Of a stretch of 64,000 bases of DNA, positions 1-8,660 are shown piece by piece. Source of the stretch: Alloacidobacterium sp035547425. GTDB lineage: Bacteria; Acidobacteriota; Terriglobia; Terriglobales; Acidobacteriaceae. The notes beneath the pieces are model-generated. The model saw only the letters and a list, made by a program, of their open reading frames with translations. It searched no databases and was not told the origin of the DNA. Every line of letters starts with the position of its first letter. The first letter of the stretch is position 1. The position numbers and the translations under genes were made by a program. Location: positions 109,825 through 173,824 of the forward strand of contig DASZUU010000043.1 in the NCBI GenBank assembly GCA_035547425.1. The letters are read 5' to 3'.

Positions 1-114
1 GAGGACGCGGAAAGTGCCTATTTGCACTATTTCTTTCTTCGTCATGTTCGTTTGCACTTCAAGCGAAAGAACGGGGTGAGCGGGTTCGTCGATGGCTTTA
101 AGGAGATTAAGCAT
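1..114 (-). CDS. N-terminus of probable ABC transporter permease (partial)
   Basis: An open frame starts with ATG at 114 and runs without a stop for 38 codons off the left edge. Its start overlaps the stop of the ATPase gene upstream (ATGCTTAA overlap at 107-114), the usual arrangement of a translationally coupled ATPase-permease pair. The visible residues (MLNLLKAIDEP...) are soluble and carry no membrane segment yet, so the permease assignment rests on position only. The ATPase in front is damaged, so this gene may also be inactive. Confidence 0.42.
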   Translation of the reverse strand, partial: MLNLLKAIDEPAHPVLSLEVQTNMTKKEIVQIGTFRVL

Positions 115-873
115 GGCTCGCCTTGATGATTTCGACCATTTCGTTGGCTACGGTTTTGGTATCTTCCTGCTGGACCAACTCGGCAAAAACGCGTTCGAGG
201 CTGGGCAATTGCATAAGCTGCGTCAGCTCTGAGGGCGCGGCGTTGGCGCGGATATGGCCTTGCGCGATAACGATGACGCGGCTGCATATCTGCTCCACGA
301 CTTCGAGCACGTGCGAGATGTAGAGGATAGCTTTACCTTCGGCTGCCAGCGCTTCGAGCAGGTCTTTGAAGAGCCGCGCCGAAGCTACATCGAGACCGGA
401 GAGCGGCTCGTCGAAGATGAGCAACTGTGGATTGTGCATGAGCGCGGCGGCGATGAGTACGCGTTGCTTCATGCCCTTGGAGTAGAGCGAGATGGGCGAA
501 TAGCGCCAGGATTCGAGTGCAAGCAGCTTGAGCAGGGCGTTGGCTTTGAGCTTGATGAGCTTTTCCGTCATGCCGCGCAGGCGGCCCACGAGCTGCAAAT
601 ATTCCAGCCCGGAGAGATGCGTATAGACGTGGGCTTCCTCGGGAACATAGCCGAGCATGGCGCGGTAAGCCACAATGTCATCGAGAATAGGCTCCGGTAA
701 ATCCACGACCGTCAAAATCATCACCGGCCTGCTGCAGCCCAACCTCGGCAAAGTGCTTTTTCAAGGCAGGTAATGTCGCCGGACTGGAGTTGAAAGCTGA
801 CATTTTCGACCGCTGCGATGCCGCGATATCGTTTTGTGATGTTCTGCAATTCGAGGACAGGAATCGTTTGCAT
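107..873 (-). pseudogene. ABC transporter ATPase with inverted Walker A segment
   Basis: The gene starts at 873 with residues MQTIPVLELQNITKRYRG, a typical ABC ATPase N-terminus, and reads in frame to ...SGDITCL at about 763. It resumes at about 689 with ILDDIVAYRAMLGYVPEE and continues through the signature (YSKGMKQR), Walker B (LLIFDEP) and the H-loop region to a stop at 107. The missing middle, GSGKSTTVKIITGLLQPN and onward to FQGR, is present but on the opposite strand at 690-770. A block of roughly 80 bp has therefore been flipped in place, introducing stops and removing the P-loop. About four residues before the P-loop are also missing. The product cannot bind ATP normally. It sits divergently from padR and overlaps the putative permease downstream. 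Confidence 0.85.
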
Positions 874-881
874 GGCTACCC

Positions 882-927
882 TATGTAGCAAACTACTTAT
901 TGGCTTGTCAAGTAGCATGCTACATAG
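882..927. promoter_or_regulatory. Tandem PadR operator sites in divergent promoter
   Basis: Two similar dyads lie between the ATPase start (873) and padR (933). One is TATGTAGCAAACTACTTA at 882-899; the other is AAGTAGCATGCTACATA at 910-926. The outer arms CTATGTAGCA (881-890) and TGCTACATAG (918-927) are exact reverse complements. PadR proteins commonly bind such TAGC/GCTA-containing dyads and repress both themselves and a divergent ABC transporter. Assignment is by position and symmetry. Confidence 0.6.
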
Positions 928-932
928 GTAGA

Positions 933-1259
933 ATGCCGCGCATGGGAGCCGAAGCCAAACTTTCGCACACAGCGGCGCTGATCCTGCGTGCCATCAGCGC
1001 CGGATATATTTACGGTTTCAGCGTGATGGAGATGACAGGGCTGCCGAGCGGGACGGTGTATCCGGCGATGCGCAGGCTGGAGCGCGATGGGCTGATCCAA
1101 TCGAAATGGGAAGCCGAGGCAATTGCCGCCGTTGAGCAGAGGCCTCCACGCAAGTATTACAAGGTGACGCGCGCAGGCAAGGCCACGCTCGATGCTTCCA
1201 TAAAGCGGTATCCACTGCTCGAGAAGATGATTCCTCTGCCGGAGGTGGAGCACGCATGA
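933..1259 (+). CDS. PadR family transcriptional regulator
   Basis: A 108-residue winged-helix repressor. Residues LSHTAALILRAISAGYIYGF and GTVYPAMRRLERDGLI match the recognition helix and wing of the PadR domain, and PPRKYYKVTRAGKATL matches its C-terminal strand. The ATG at 933 is preferred over the upstream TTG at 900, because 900 lies inside the operator. The stop overlaps the next start (ATGA at 1256-1259). PadR proteins of this type usually control the adjacent ABC exporter. Here the exporter genes on both sides are broken, which leaves an apparently intact regulator with no working target. Confidence 0.9.
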   Translation: MPRMGAEAKLSHTAALILRAISAGYIYGFSVMEMTGLPSGTVYPAMRRLERDGLIQSKWEAEAIAAVEQRPPRKYYKVTRAGKATLDASIKRYPLLEKMIPLPEVEHA

Positions 1260-2691
1260 AGCGACTGTATATGCTGATCCTGCGTTGCGCTTCCTGAATG
1301 GTTCCGGCGAAGGAGCGCGGTGCGTGGCTGCGTGAATGGAAGGCGGAATTGTGGCACGTTGCGGAGAGGCAGCGGGCGCATACTACGGCGGCATTTGTGG
1401 CGGGGGCGTTCCGCGACGCTGCTATATTGCGGGATGATTTGCAGCCCGCGCGCAAGCGTGATTGGCAGGGGATCGTTTCATCGCCGGTGCATTTTTTAGC
1501 GCTGCTGTTTGCCGCAATGAGCGTGAGCGTAGGGCTGGCATTTTTATTTCCCGGAGTGCGGCCTTTGCTTTTGCCTGCGCCTTACAGAGATGCCCATACG
1601 CTGGTAATTGTCTCTCGCGACGGCGCATCCCATAGTGCGAATCCAAGTATCTCGCTGGGCAAGTTTCGCTACTGGCAGAGTGCGGCACAGGCTGTATTTT
1701 CCGACCTCTCTTTTTATGATGTCGTACACAAAGAGCTTCACCTGGGATTGGGCCGCGGTGTCGCCTTATCTGTCATACGCGCCTCCGGTAATTTGCCGGC
1801 TCTCTTGCAATCGCCCGATTTTCCTGATGCCGGCAGCATGAATGCTCTGCCGAAGCTGGTGCTGAGTGATGCTGTGTGGCGGGCGATATTTCCATGCCGA
1901 TCCACGCGTGATTGGAAGAACTGTTTTTCTTGCCGGCGAAACGGTGAGAATCGTTGGTATAGCAAAGGCAAGCGCATGGCATTTGCCGGGGAAGCCCGAT
2001 GTGTGGCTGTTGGAGAGCGATCGGCGCATGGCCGCTCTTTCTGAACGCACGACAGGGTTTGTGATAGCTCCGCATGCAGCCGTCGCTGGAGCGCCATTCG
2101 CAGGAAACCGGCTGGCACATGACGGTTCCGTATGGCGGCGGACGCGTAGACGGATTTACCTGCATGCCCGTCTCCCGCTATATGCGCGAGCCGTTTGTGC
2201 TTTTGATGTTTACGACGTTAATGGCTCTGCTAGCGCTTCCGGCGACGACATCGCTTCCGCTGGATGAGTATCCCTATAACCCACACCGGCAAACACTTGG
2301 AGTGAGAGTGCGGCGCTGGCTTTTTCTTGCCGGAAAGTTGACGCTGATACTGCCGTTGATCTGGTTCAGTGCGCTCGATCTGGGGCAGATATTTCCGGAT
2401 ATCCAGTATGTGTATGCGTTTGCCGCAATGCTGGCGGCGCTGCGCTGGATATTGCAGGATCAGCGGCGGCGTTGCCCGGTATGCCTGGAATTGCTGCAGC
2501 ATCCGGTGCATGTAGGACAGCCGTCACGGAACTTCCTGGCATGGAACGGCACGGAGCTGATCTGCGTTGTGGGTCACGGCTTCCTGCATGTGCCGGAGCT
2601 GCCGACAAGCTGGTTTGCCACCCAGCGCTGGCTGTATCTGGATGCATCGTGGCATTCGCTCTTCCGCCGGCCGGAAGCAGTGCGTCCCTGA
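1256..2691 (+). pseudogene. Decayed MacB/ADOP-like permease
   Basis: Reading begins at an ATG coupled to the padR stop, giving MKRLYMLILRCAS. An in-frame TGA at 1295-1297 follows, and the same frame then continues as MVPAKERGAWLREWKAELW. At about 1891 an extra C shifts the frame: LSDAVWRAIF continues in the next frame as HADPRVIGRTVFLAGETVRI, a typical MacB periplasmic-domain segment. At about 2065-2075 the frame changes again, to one that runs to 2691 with several hydrophobic segments. One stop and two frameshifts in a recognisable permease-like protein make this a pseudogene unless the sequence is faulty. The family is the PadR-linked permease common in Acidobacteria. Confidence 0.75.
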
Positions 2692-2692
2692 T

Positions 2693-2731
2693 TTATTCGT
2701 AGCGGAGCGCTTCCAGGGGGTCTGCTTCAGC
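2693..2731 (-). pseudogene. C-terminal remnant of an ADOP/FtsX permease
   Basis: On the minus strand this stretch reads AEADPLEALRYE followed by a stop, close to the invariable C-terminal tail of ADOP permeases (compare KVNPQSTLHYE of the intact one ending at 23774). It is cut off by an upstream in-frame stop at 2732-2734, and no more of the gene is visible. It looks like the last dozen codons of a deleted permease facing the other way. Confidence 0.5.
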
Positions 2732-2747
2732 CTACACTGGAGTAGTT

Positions 2748-3272
2748 ATGATCCGTTCTTATCAGGGGCATACGCCGATCATTCCTGCTAGCTGTTACGT
2801 AGATATTTCTGCCCAGGTGCTGGGCGATGTCGAGTTGGGCGAGCATTCGAGCATCTGGATGAATGCCGTGGTGCGCGGCGATGTGAACTCGATCCGAATT
2901 GGCTCTCACTCGAATGTGCAGGATTGCGCGGTGCTGCATGGGATGCGCTATGTGTATCCGGTGATAGTGGGCGATTATGTGACGATCGGGCACAACGCGA
3001 CGGTGCACGGTTGCGTGATCGAAGATTGCTGCCTGATCGGGATGGGCGCGGTGATCCTGAATAATGCGCACATTGGCGAGGGCTCGATTATTGCTGCCGG
3101 AGCGCTGATTCCGGAGAATGCAAAGATTCCGCCGCGCTCGCTGGTGGCCGGAGTTCCCGGTAAAGTTCGGCGCGAGCTGACGTCGGATGATCGCGACGAG
3201 ATTCTGAAGTATGCGCGGAATTATCTGGATTACACGAAGATTTATCTCGAAGAGCAGAAGAGCTGGAAGTGA
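2748..3272 (+). CDS. Gamma-class carbonic anhydrase family protein
   Basis: 174 residues of left-handed beta-helix hexapeptide repeats (ELGEHSSIWMNAVVRGDV; GDYVTIGHNATVHGCVI), as in YrdA/PaaY/gamma carbonic anhydrases. The metal-binding histidines are visible in VLHGM and IGHNATVHGC, and the family signature VAGVPGKVRREL is near the C-terminus. The family is cytoplasmic and trimeric and binds zinc or iron; some members hydrate CO2, others are of unproven activity. Length is normal. The next gene is a separate unit behind a palindrome. Confidence 0.9.
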   Translation: MIRSYQGHTPIIPASCYVDISAQVLGDVELGEHSSIWMNAVVRGDVNSIRIGSHSNVQDCAVLHGMRYVYPVIVGDYVTIGHNATVHGCVIEDCCLIGMGAVILNNAHIGEGSIIAAGALIPENAKIPPRSLVAGVPGKVRRELTSDDRDEILKYARNYLDYTKIYLEEQKSWK

Positions 3273-3274
3273 GG

Positions 3275-3302
3275 CATAAGACATCCCATGGGATGTCTTA
3301 TG
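3275..3302. promoter_or_regulatory. 28-bp perfect palindrome before PIN/antitoxin operon
   Basis: A perfect 28-bp palindrome centred on CCCATGGG lies 14 bp upstream of the PIN gene start. A -10-like TATGCTAT overlaps its right edge. Perfect dyads at this position are usual binding sites of ribbon-helix-helix antitoxins that repress their own operon. It could also act as a hairpin ending the carbonic anhydrase transcript, but no T-run follows it. Confidence 0.6.
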
Positions 3303-3316
3303 CTATCCTGAGAGCA

Positions 3317-3742
3317 ATGCTGGTTGTGCTCGATACCTCCGTAGTGGTTGCTGCTCTGCGGAGCAAAAATGGCGCATCGAATGCACTGCTCACTCGTCTG
3401 GCCAGGGGAAAATTAGGGGCGCTTGCGACTCCGCCGCTCTTTTTGGAGTATGAAGATGTGCTGCTCCGACCAGAGCATATGGCAGTGCATCGATTCTCTA
3501 ATCGGCAAATTGAGCAGTATTTGTCAGAACTGGCGGCACTGATACACCCGGTACAGATTCATTTTCAATGGAGGCCGCAGTTGGCTGATCCGGCAGATGA
3601 AATTGTTCTGGAAGCGGCTCTCAATGGCAGGGCGGATGCAATTGTGACGCATAATATGAAGCACTTTGCTCCAGCGATAGGGCGGTTGGGTTTGCGGGTC
3701 CTGTCTCCGGCAGATGTGCTTGGGAGGTTGCGAGATGAGTAA
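3317..3742 (+). CDS. PIN-domain ribonuclease toxin
   Basis: 141 residues beginning MLVVLDTSVVVAAL. The acidic PIN residues are visible at D6, E44 (LEYEDVL), D94 (DPADE) and D107 (GRADAIVTHN). This is the COG1569-type PIN toxin fold, a Mg-dependent RNase. The ATG at 3317 is chosen because the family starts two residues before the first beta strand. The gene overlaps the following antitoxin by 8 nt, so the toxin is encoded first, the less common order. Confidence 0.85.
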   Translation: MLVVLDTSVVVAALRSKNGASNALLTRLARGKLGALATPPLFLEYEDVLLRPEHMAVHRFSNRQIEQYLSELAALIHPVQIHFQWRPQLADPADEIVLEAALNGRADAIVTHNMKHFAPAIGRLGLRVLSPADVLGRLRDE

Positions 3743-4028
3743 GGCTACCTATCCTCTTAAGCTGCCGCTTTCCATTAAAAAGGCAGCGCAAAGGTTGGCG
3801 AAAGAAGATGGTGTTTCGCTGAACCAATGGATTGCAGTCGCCGTGGCTGAGAAAGTCGGAGTGGTGGAAACGGCTGCAGAGTTTTTTGCCCGGCGGGCAG
3901 ATGGAGCCGACGGTTCAAAGCTGCTACAGCTTTTACGGCAGGCACCGGACCGTGAACCCGACCCCGGCGATGAATTGGACATATCTCTGACGCAAACTGG
4001 TACCAAGCGGATGCGGTCAGCCGACTGA
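3735..4028 (+). CDS. Ribbon-helix-helix (HicB-like) antitoxin
   Basis: 97 residues. The segment PLKLPLSIKKAAQRLAKEDG, then VSLNQWIAVAVAEKV, is the ribbon-helix-helix DNA-binding unit seen in HicB/Arc-type antitoxins. The C-terminal half is acidic and polar and probably wraps the PIN toxin. It overlaps the toxin gene (ATGAGTAA) and is likely to bind the 28-bp palindrome upstream. The assignment as cognate antitoxin comes from the overlap and the fold. Confidence 0.75.
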   Translation: MSKATYPLKLPLSIKKAAQRLAKEDGVSLNQWIAVAVAEKVGVVETAAEFFARRADGADGSKLLQLLRQAPDREPDPGDELDISLTQTGTKRMRSAD

Positions 4029-4057
4029 TAGTCTGAAATACAGGTCAAATTACATAA

Positions 4058-5341
4058 ATGAGTACATTGAAAGCCGTTCGCGGCACACGGGATTTACTGC
4101 CGCCGGAAACCGAACTTTGGAATTTTGTGGAAGAGACTGCGCGCCGCATCTTTGCGCGCTATAACTTCGGCGAGATTCGCACGCCCATTTTTGAAGACAC
4201 GCAGCTGTTTGCGCGCGGTGTGGGCGAAGAGACCGATATCGTCTCGAAAGAGATGTATACATGGGAAGATCGCGCCCGGGCGCAGTCGGAAAAAGCGCAA
4301 TCGCTGACGCTGCGGCCGGAAAACACAGCCGGCGTGGTGCGTGCCTACATCGAGCACAAGCTGGGCGACAAAGGCCTGCTGCAGAAGCTTTACTACATCG
4401 GTCCGCAGTTTCGGCGTGAGCGCCCGCAGAAGGGACGCTACCGGCAGTTCTACCAGATTGGGGCTGAGGTGATTGGGCCTCCTAGTGCCGGGTCTGAGTC
4501 GCCATTGCGCGACGCCGAGATATTGGAGATGCTGGCGACGCTTCTCGATGAACTGGGCATTACCGGCTGGCGGCTGGAGATCAATTCTGTGGGCTCGGCT
4601 ACGGATCGGCCTCGCTATGTGGCGGCGCTGCGCGAGGCGCTGGCTCCAGTAAAGCATTTGATGTGCGAGGACAATCAGCGACGCGCAGAGACGAATCCGC
4701 TGCGTGTGCTCGATTCCAAGGACCCGAACGACCAGGAGATTATCGAGAAGCTGCCGAAGATTGCTGATTTTCTGGATGAATCATCGAAAGCGCATTTTGC
4801 TGCTGTCCGTGCTGCGCTCGATGCCTGTGGCGTTCCGTATCATGTGAATCCGCGGCTGGTGCGCGGCCTCGACTACTACACGCGCACGACATTTGAATTT
4901 ACACACGGCGGCCTGGGCGCGCAGAATGCGCTGCTCGGCGGCGGACGCTATGACGGGCTGTCGGAGATTATCGGCGGCCCCAAGGCTCCGGGTATTGGCT
5001 TTGCCATGGGCGCGGACCGGTTGATTCTGACGCTGGAAGCGCAGGCGGCGCAAAAGACGAGTCTGGCGGATGCCTACGTGGCTCCGATGGGCGAAGCACT
5101 GAATCCTGCGGCGCTGGAGTTGGCGCGAGAACTGCGCCGTGCCGGGTTGCGCGTGGAGTTGGGCGATGGCTCGTTCCGTTTAAAAAAGTCGTTCGAAATG
5201 GGGAATAAGCTGGCCCGCAGGATTGTGCTGCTTGGTGAGGATGAGCAGCAATCGGGTATCTTGACTGTGAAGGATTTTTCGACGGGCGAGCAGGTGAAGG
5301 TGCCTCGCGCTGAGCTTGTTTCTGTACTACGAGCGAAGTGA
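4058..5341 (+). CDS. hisS: Histidyl-tRNA synthetase
   Basis: 427 residues, normal for class II HisRS. The N-terminus has AVRGTRDLLPPE. Motif 2 is QFRRERPQKGRYRQFYQ, the histidine-specific loop is LVRGLDYYTRTTFEF, and motif 3 is GIGFAMGADRL; GGGRYDGL precedes it. The C-terminal anticodon-binding domain (about 330-427) contains GNKLARRIVLLGEDE. It attaches histidine to tRNA-His in the cytoplasm. It is followed after about 100 bp by aspS, a pairing found in many bacteria. Confidence 0.97.
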   Translation: MSTLKAVRGTRDLLPPETELWNFVEETARRIFARYNFGEIRTPIFEDTQLFARGVGEETDIVSKEMYTWEDRARAQSEKAQSLTLRPENTAGVVRAYIEHKLGDKGLLQKLYYIGPQFRRERPQKGRYRQFYQIGAEVIGPPSAGSESPLRDAEILEMLATLLDELGITGWRLEINSVGSATDRPRYVAALREALAPVKHLMCEDNQRRAETNPLRVLDSKDPNDQEIIEKLPKIADFLDESSKAHFAAVRAALDACGVPYHVNPRLVRGLDYYTRTTFEFTHGGLGAQNALLGGGRYDGLSEIIGGPKAPGIGFAMGADRLILTLEAQAAQKTSLADAYVAPMGEALNPAALELARELRRAGLRVELGDGSFRLKKSFEMGNKLARRIVLLGEDEQQSGILTVKDFSTGEQVKVPRAELVSVLRAK

Positions 5342-5380
5342 AAAGCAGGTTTTTCGACTACGCGTCTGCGGCGCTTCGCT

Positions 5381-5392
5381 CAGGATGACAAC
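5381..5392. repeat. Short intergenic motif also present near 35.6 kb
   Basis: CAGGATGACAAC follows a GC-rich CTTCGCT stretch in the hisS-aspS gap. The same 12-mer occurs in reverse orientation at 35585-35596 in the pyrR-pyrB gap. Similar cttcgctcaggatgac strings are, as I recall, a common dispersed intergenic element in acidobacterial genomes. Two copies here cannot prove that. Confidence 0.3.
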
Positions 5393-5446
5393 ATTGTTTA
5401 GCGGTTCAGTGAAATGCTGAGCAGCTTTGAGATTAAGGAAGAAATT

Positions 5447-7318
5447 TTGCTGGACTTTTTAGGAACGCTACAACGCACACATACCTGCGGCGAGCTTCGC
5501 GCTGAAGACGCCGGAAAATCCGTTGTTCTGCTTGGATGGGTGAACCGCCGCCGCGATCACGGCAACCTCATTTTTCTCGATCTGCGCGACCGTTACGGCA
5601 TTTCGCAGGTGGTGCTGGATAAGGACCTGAGCCCTGCCGGACACGCGAAGGCGGAGCAGGCTCGGCCAGAGTATGTAGTCGCCGCTATTGGTAAGGTGCG
5701 GCTGCGCGGCAAAGACGTCATCAATCCGAAGATGCCGACCGGCGAGATTGAAATTGTCGCCGATGAGATTCGCATTCTGAATGACTCGAAGGTGCCACCG
5801 TTTTCGCCGGCTGAAGACGCCATCGGTAATGAGGAAGTGCGCCTGAAATATCGTTATCTCGATTTGCGGCGCGCGGAGATGCAGCATAACTTCGAGGTGC
5901 GACACAAGATTGCTTTGGCTGTGCGGCAATATTTGTCGGCGCAGAATTTTTTTGAAGTCGAAACGCCGTTCATGACGCGCTCGACACCGGAAGGCGCGCG
6001 CGATTACCTGGTGCCGAGCCGCGTGCATGCCGGGAATTTCTATGCGTTGCCGCAATCGCCGCAGCTCTTCAAGCAGATTCTGATGATCTCCGGCTTCGAC
6101 CGGTACTTCCAGATTGCCCGCTGCTTCCGGGACGAGGACCTTCGCGCAGACCGCCAGCCGGAGTTTACGCAGATCGATCTCGAGATGACCTTTCCGCAGC
6201 AGGAGACAATCTTCCGCGTGGTGGAGGGCTTTCTTGCGGCCTCGTTTGCCGCAGTCGGCATTGCGCTACCGACACCGTTTCCGCAGATCACTTATGACGA
6301 GGCGATGCGGCAGTTCGGCATCGATAAGCCTGATCTGCGCCTGCCGGGGCTGACCGATGTAAAGTCGATTTTCTCCGAGAACGATTTGACGACACTGGCC
6401 ATTGATCCTGCGTTGCCGGTCGTAGCTCTGCGCATTCCCAAGGTGGGCGAGCTTTCGCGCAAGGAGCGCGATGATAACAAGCCGCTCTTCGATCAGCGCA
6501 AGGGCGCGAAGTATATCGACGATTTGAAGCGTCTGGAGAAGTCTTTCCCTGATGCCGTGGCCAGGCTGCGCGAGCTGACGAAGGCCGAAGAGGGCGATCT
6601 GATTATCATCGTTGCCGGCGATGCGGCTTCGCACATCAACGCAAGCGACACCAAGAGCGAAGGGCGGCTTTCCGAGCGCGAAATTGCTGTCTATTCGGCG
6701 GCAGGTAACTTCCGCGTGGAACTGGCAAAGAAATACGCCGAACGGCATGACGCTTTCGGTGTAACCGATGCCGTGGTTGCTTCAGAAGAGCGCAACACGG
6801 GTGTTGTAGATGGCTCCGCTGCGTTTCGTCCCATCTGGGTCACGGATTTCCCGATGTTCGAGCACGATCCGGAGACGGGCAAGTGGATGCCTGCGCACCA
6901 TCCGTTTACTTCGCCGCATGAAGAAGATATGGACCGGCTGGTTTCCGATCCGGCATCGGTGCGCGCGCGCTATTACGATCTGGCCATGAACGGGCTGGAG
7001 CTTGGATCAGGCTCGATCCGAATTCATCGGCAGGATGTGCAGAAGCAGATTTTTGCTGCGCTCGGCATGTCGGAGGAAGAAGCGAAAGAGCGCTTCGGGT
7101 TCTTTCTGGAAGCATTGCAGTACGGTACGCCGCCGCATGGCGGTATCGCGCTCGGCCTCGACCGCCTAGTCATGATCCTTGCAGGCGCTCCGAGCCTGCG
7201 CGAGGTCATTGCTTTCCCCAAGACGGCAAAGGCGATCGACCTGATGGTGGATGCGCCGACTCCGGTCAGCGATTTGCAACTGAAAGAGTTACATATTCGC
7301 ACAGCATTAAAAAGCTAG
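5447..7318 (+). CDS. aspS: Aspartyl-tRNA synthetase
   Basis: 623 residues from the TTG at 5447. That start is preferred because AAGGAAG lies 5 nt upstream and the product begins LLDFLGTLQRTHTCGELR, the usual AspRS N-terminus; an ATG at 5414 in the same frame has no ribosome site. Domains in order: OB-fold anticodon domain (LGWVNRRRDHG), class II core with motif 2 (FRDEDLRADRQPEFTQIDLE), the bacterial GAD insertion, and motif 3 (GIALGLDRLVMILAG). It charges tRNA-Asp. Whether it also charges tRNA-Asn cannot be decided here. Confidence 0.96.
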   Translation: MLDFLGTLQRTHTCGELRAEDAGKSVVLLGWVNRRRDHGNLIFLDLRDRYGISQVVLDKDLSPAGHAKAEQARPEYVVAAIGKVRLRGKDVINPKMPTGEIEIVADEIRILNDSKVPPFSPAEDAIGNEEVRLKYRYLDLRRAEMQHNFEVRHKIALAVRQYLSAQNFFEVETPFMTRSTPEGARDYLVPSRVHAGNFYALPQSPQLFKQILMISGFDRYFQIARCFRDEDLRADRQPEFTQIDLEMTFPQQETIFRVVEGFLAASFAAVGIALPTPFPQITYDEAMRQFGIDKPDLRLPGLTDVKSIFSENDLTTLAIDPALPVVALRIPKVGELSRKERDDNKPLFDQRKGAKYIDDLKRLEKSFPDAVARLRELTKAEEGDLIIIVAGDAASHINASDTKSEGRLSEREIAVYSAAGNFRVELAKKYAERHDAFGVTDAVVASEERNTGVVDGSAAFRPIWVTDFPMFEHDPETGKWMPAHHPFTSPHEEDMDRLVSDPASVRARYYDLAMNGLELGSGSIRIHRQDVQKQIFAALGMSEEEAKERFGFFLEALQYGTPPHGGIALGLDRLVMILAGAPSLREVIAFPKTAKAIDLMVDAPTPVSDLQLKELHIRTALKS

Positions 7319-7343
7319 CATTACACTGGGGCTGGTGACCGCC

Positions 7344-8648
7344 ATGCCCAGACTTGCAGCACTTCTTTCCTTCTTCGTGATGATGCTTCCGCTCTTTGGA
7401 GCGGAGGCATCTCCTGCATCTTCTCAAAATGAACAATTACAGATGGTCGTGGTCTTAAGCCGTCACGGCATACGTGCGCCGATTGCCAGCGAGATGCGCG
7501 ACAATCTTTATAATGCGCAGACGTGGGCGGCCTGGCCTGTTGCCCCGGGTGTGCTGACTTCGCATGGAACAGAAGCATTGCGCCTGATGGGCACGTTCTA
7601 CCGCGAGCATTACAGCGGGCTTCTTCAGAACAGCGATTGCGCGCATCCCGACATTTTTGCCATCGCCAACAATTCGCAACGAACGATTGCTTCGGCGCAT
7701 GCGTTGCTCTCGGGAATTGCACCGGGATGCGACGTGGAAGTGCATGCGCGACAAGGACGTGAACGCGATCCACTTTTTGGGCAATCGACTTTTAGCGCCG
7801 CTGCCGATCACGAAAAGCTGGCGGCAGCGATTCTGGGGCGATTAGGCGGACGCATCGACTGGTGGCCGCAGGCGTATCGCCGCCAGTTGAACGATCTGCA
7901 GGCGATTCTGCTCAACTGTAACGGCGCCGGTTGCAATAAAGATAAGAAAAAGCTGCTCGATTCGCCGTCTGCGGTGAAAGCCGTGAACAACGGAGAGATT
8001 GTCAGCATCGAAACGCCAGTCAGCATCGTCGCCGATTTTGCCGAGCACTTTCTGCTGCAATACACCGAAGGCCTGCCGATGGAGGAAGTCGGTTGGGGGC
8101 GCGTCTCGCGTGAACAGTTGGATGATTTGATGGCGATGAATACCAGCTATCACGACTTCATCTTGCAAACACCCTATTTTGCGCAGGTGGCGGCTTCCGA
8201 CCTCGCCTATCGGCTGAACGCTACGCTGGAGCAGGCAGCCAATGGCAAGACGATTGCCGATGCGCTCGCTCCACCCGAGGATCAATTTGTGCTGCTGGCT
8301 GGCCATGACAGCAATTTGACATGGATGAGCGGCTTGCTGCGGTTCTCATGGCTGCTGCCGGATCAACCCAGGGATGCGACGCCTCCGGGGAGTGCGCTTG
8401 TCTTCGAGCTGTATCGCAATACAACAACGGGACGCAATACGGTCCATGTGCTCTTTGCCGGCCAGACACTTGACCAGATGCGCTTCCTGACGCCGCTACA
8501 AGGGAAAGAGCAGCCTTCGCTGGTGCCGGTTTTTGTTCCCGGATGCAGCGAACCCGAACCGGGATATCCGTGCGATCTGGCCATGTTCAGCCGATTGGTG
8601 GAAGGCGCAATCGACGGGAGGTTCGTCGATCACTCGGGGAAACCATAG
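7344..8648 (+). CDS. Secreted histidine acid phosphatase (phytase/Agp family)
   Basis: 434 residues from ATG 7344 (a GTG at 7335 is also possible). A signal peptide, MPRLAALLSFFVMMLPLFGAEA, leads the protein to the periplasm. The catalytic RHGIRAP motif is at residues 40-46, and the proton-donor HD pair lies in LLAGHDSNLTW. This is the branch of the histidine phosphatase superfamily that includes AppA phytase and glucose-1-phosphatase. Substrate is unknown. It follows aspS closely but is functionally unrelated. Confidence 0.87.
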   Translation: MPRLAALLSFFVMMLPLFGAEASPASSQNEQLQMVVVLSRHGIRAPIASEMRDNLYNAQTWAAWPVAPGVLTSHGTEALRLMGTFYREHYSGLLQNSDCAHPDIFAIANNSQRTIASAHALLSGIAPGCDVEVHARQGRERDPLFGQSTFSAAADHEKLAAAILGRLGGRIDWWPQAYRRQLNDLQAILLNCNGAGCNKDKKKLLDSPSAVKAVNNGEIVSIETPVSIVADFAEHFLLQYTEGLPMEEVGWGRVSREQLDDLMAMNTSYHDFILQTPYFAQVAASDLAYRLNATLEQAANGKTIADALAPPEDQFVLLAGHDSNLTWMSGLLRFSWLLPDQPRDATPPGSALVFELYRNTTTGRNTVHVLFAGQTLDQMRFLTPLQGKEQPSLVPVFVPGCSEPEPGYPCDLAMFSRLVEGAIDGRFVDHSGKP

Positions 8649-8660
8649 CCCCAAATAAGA

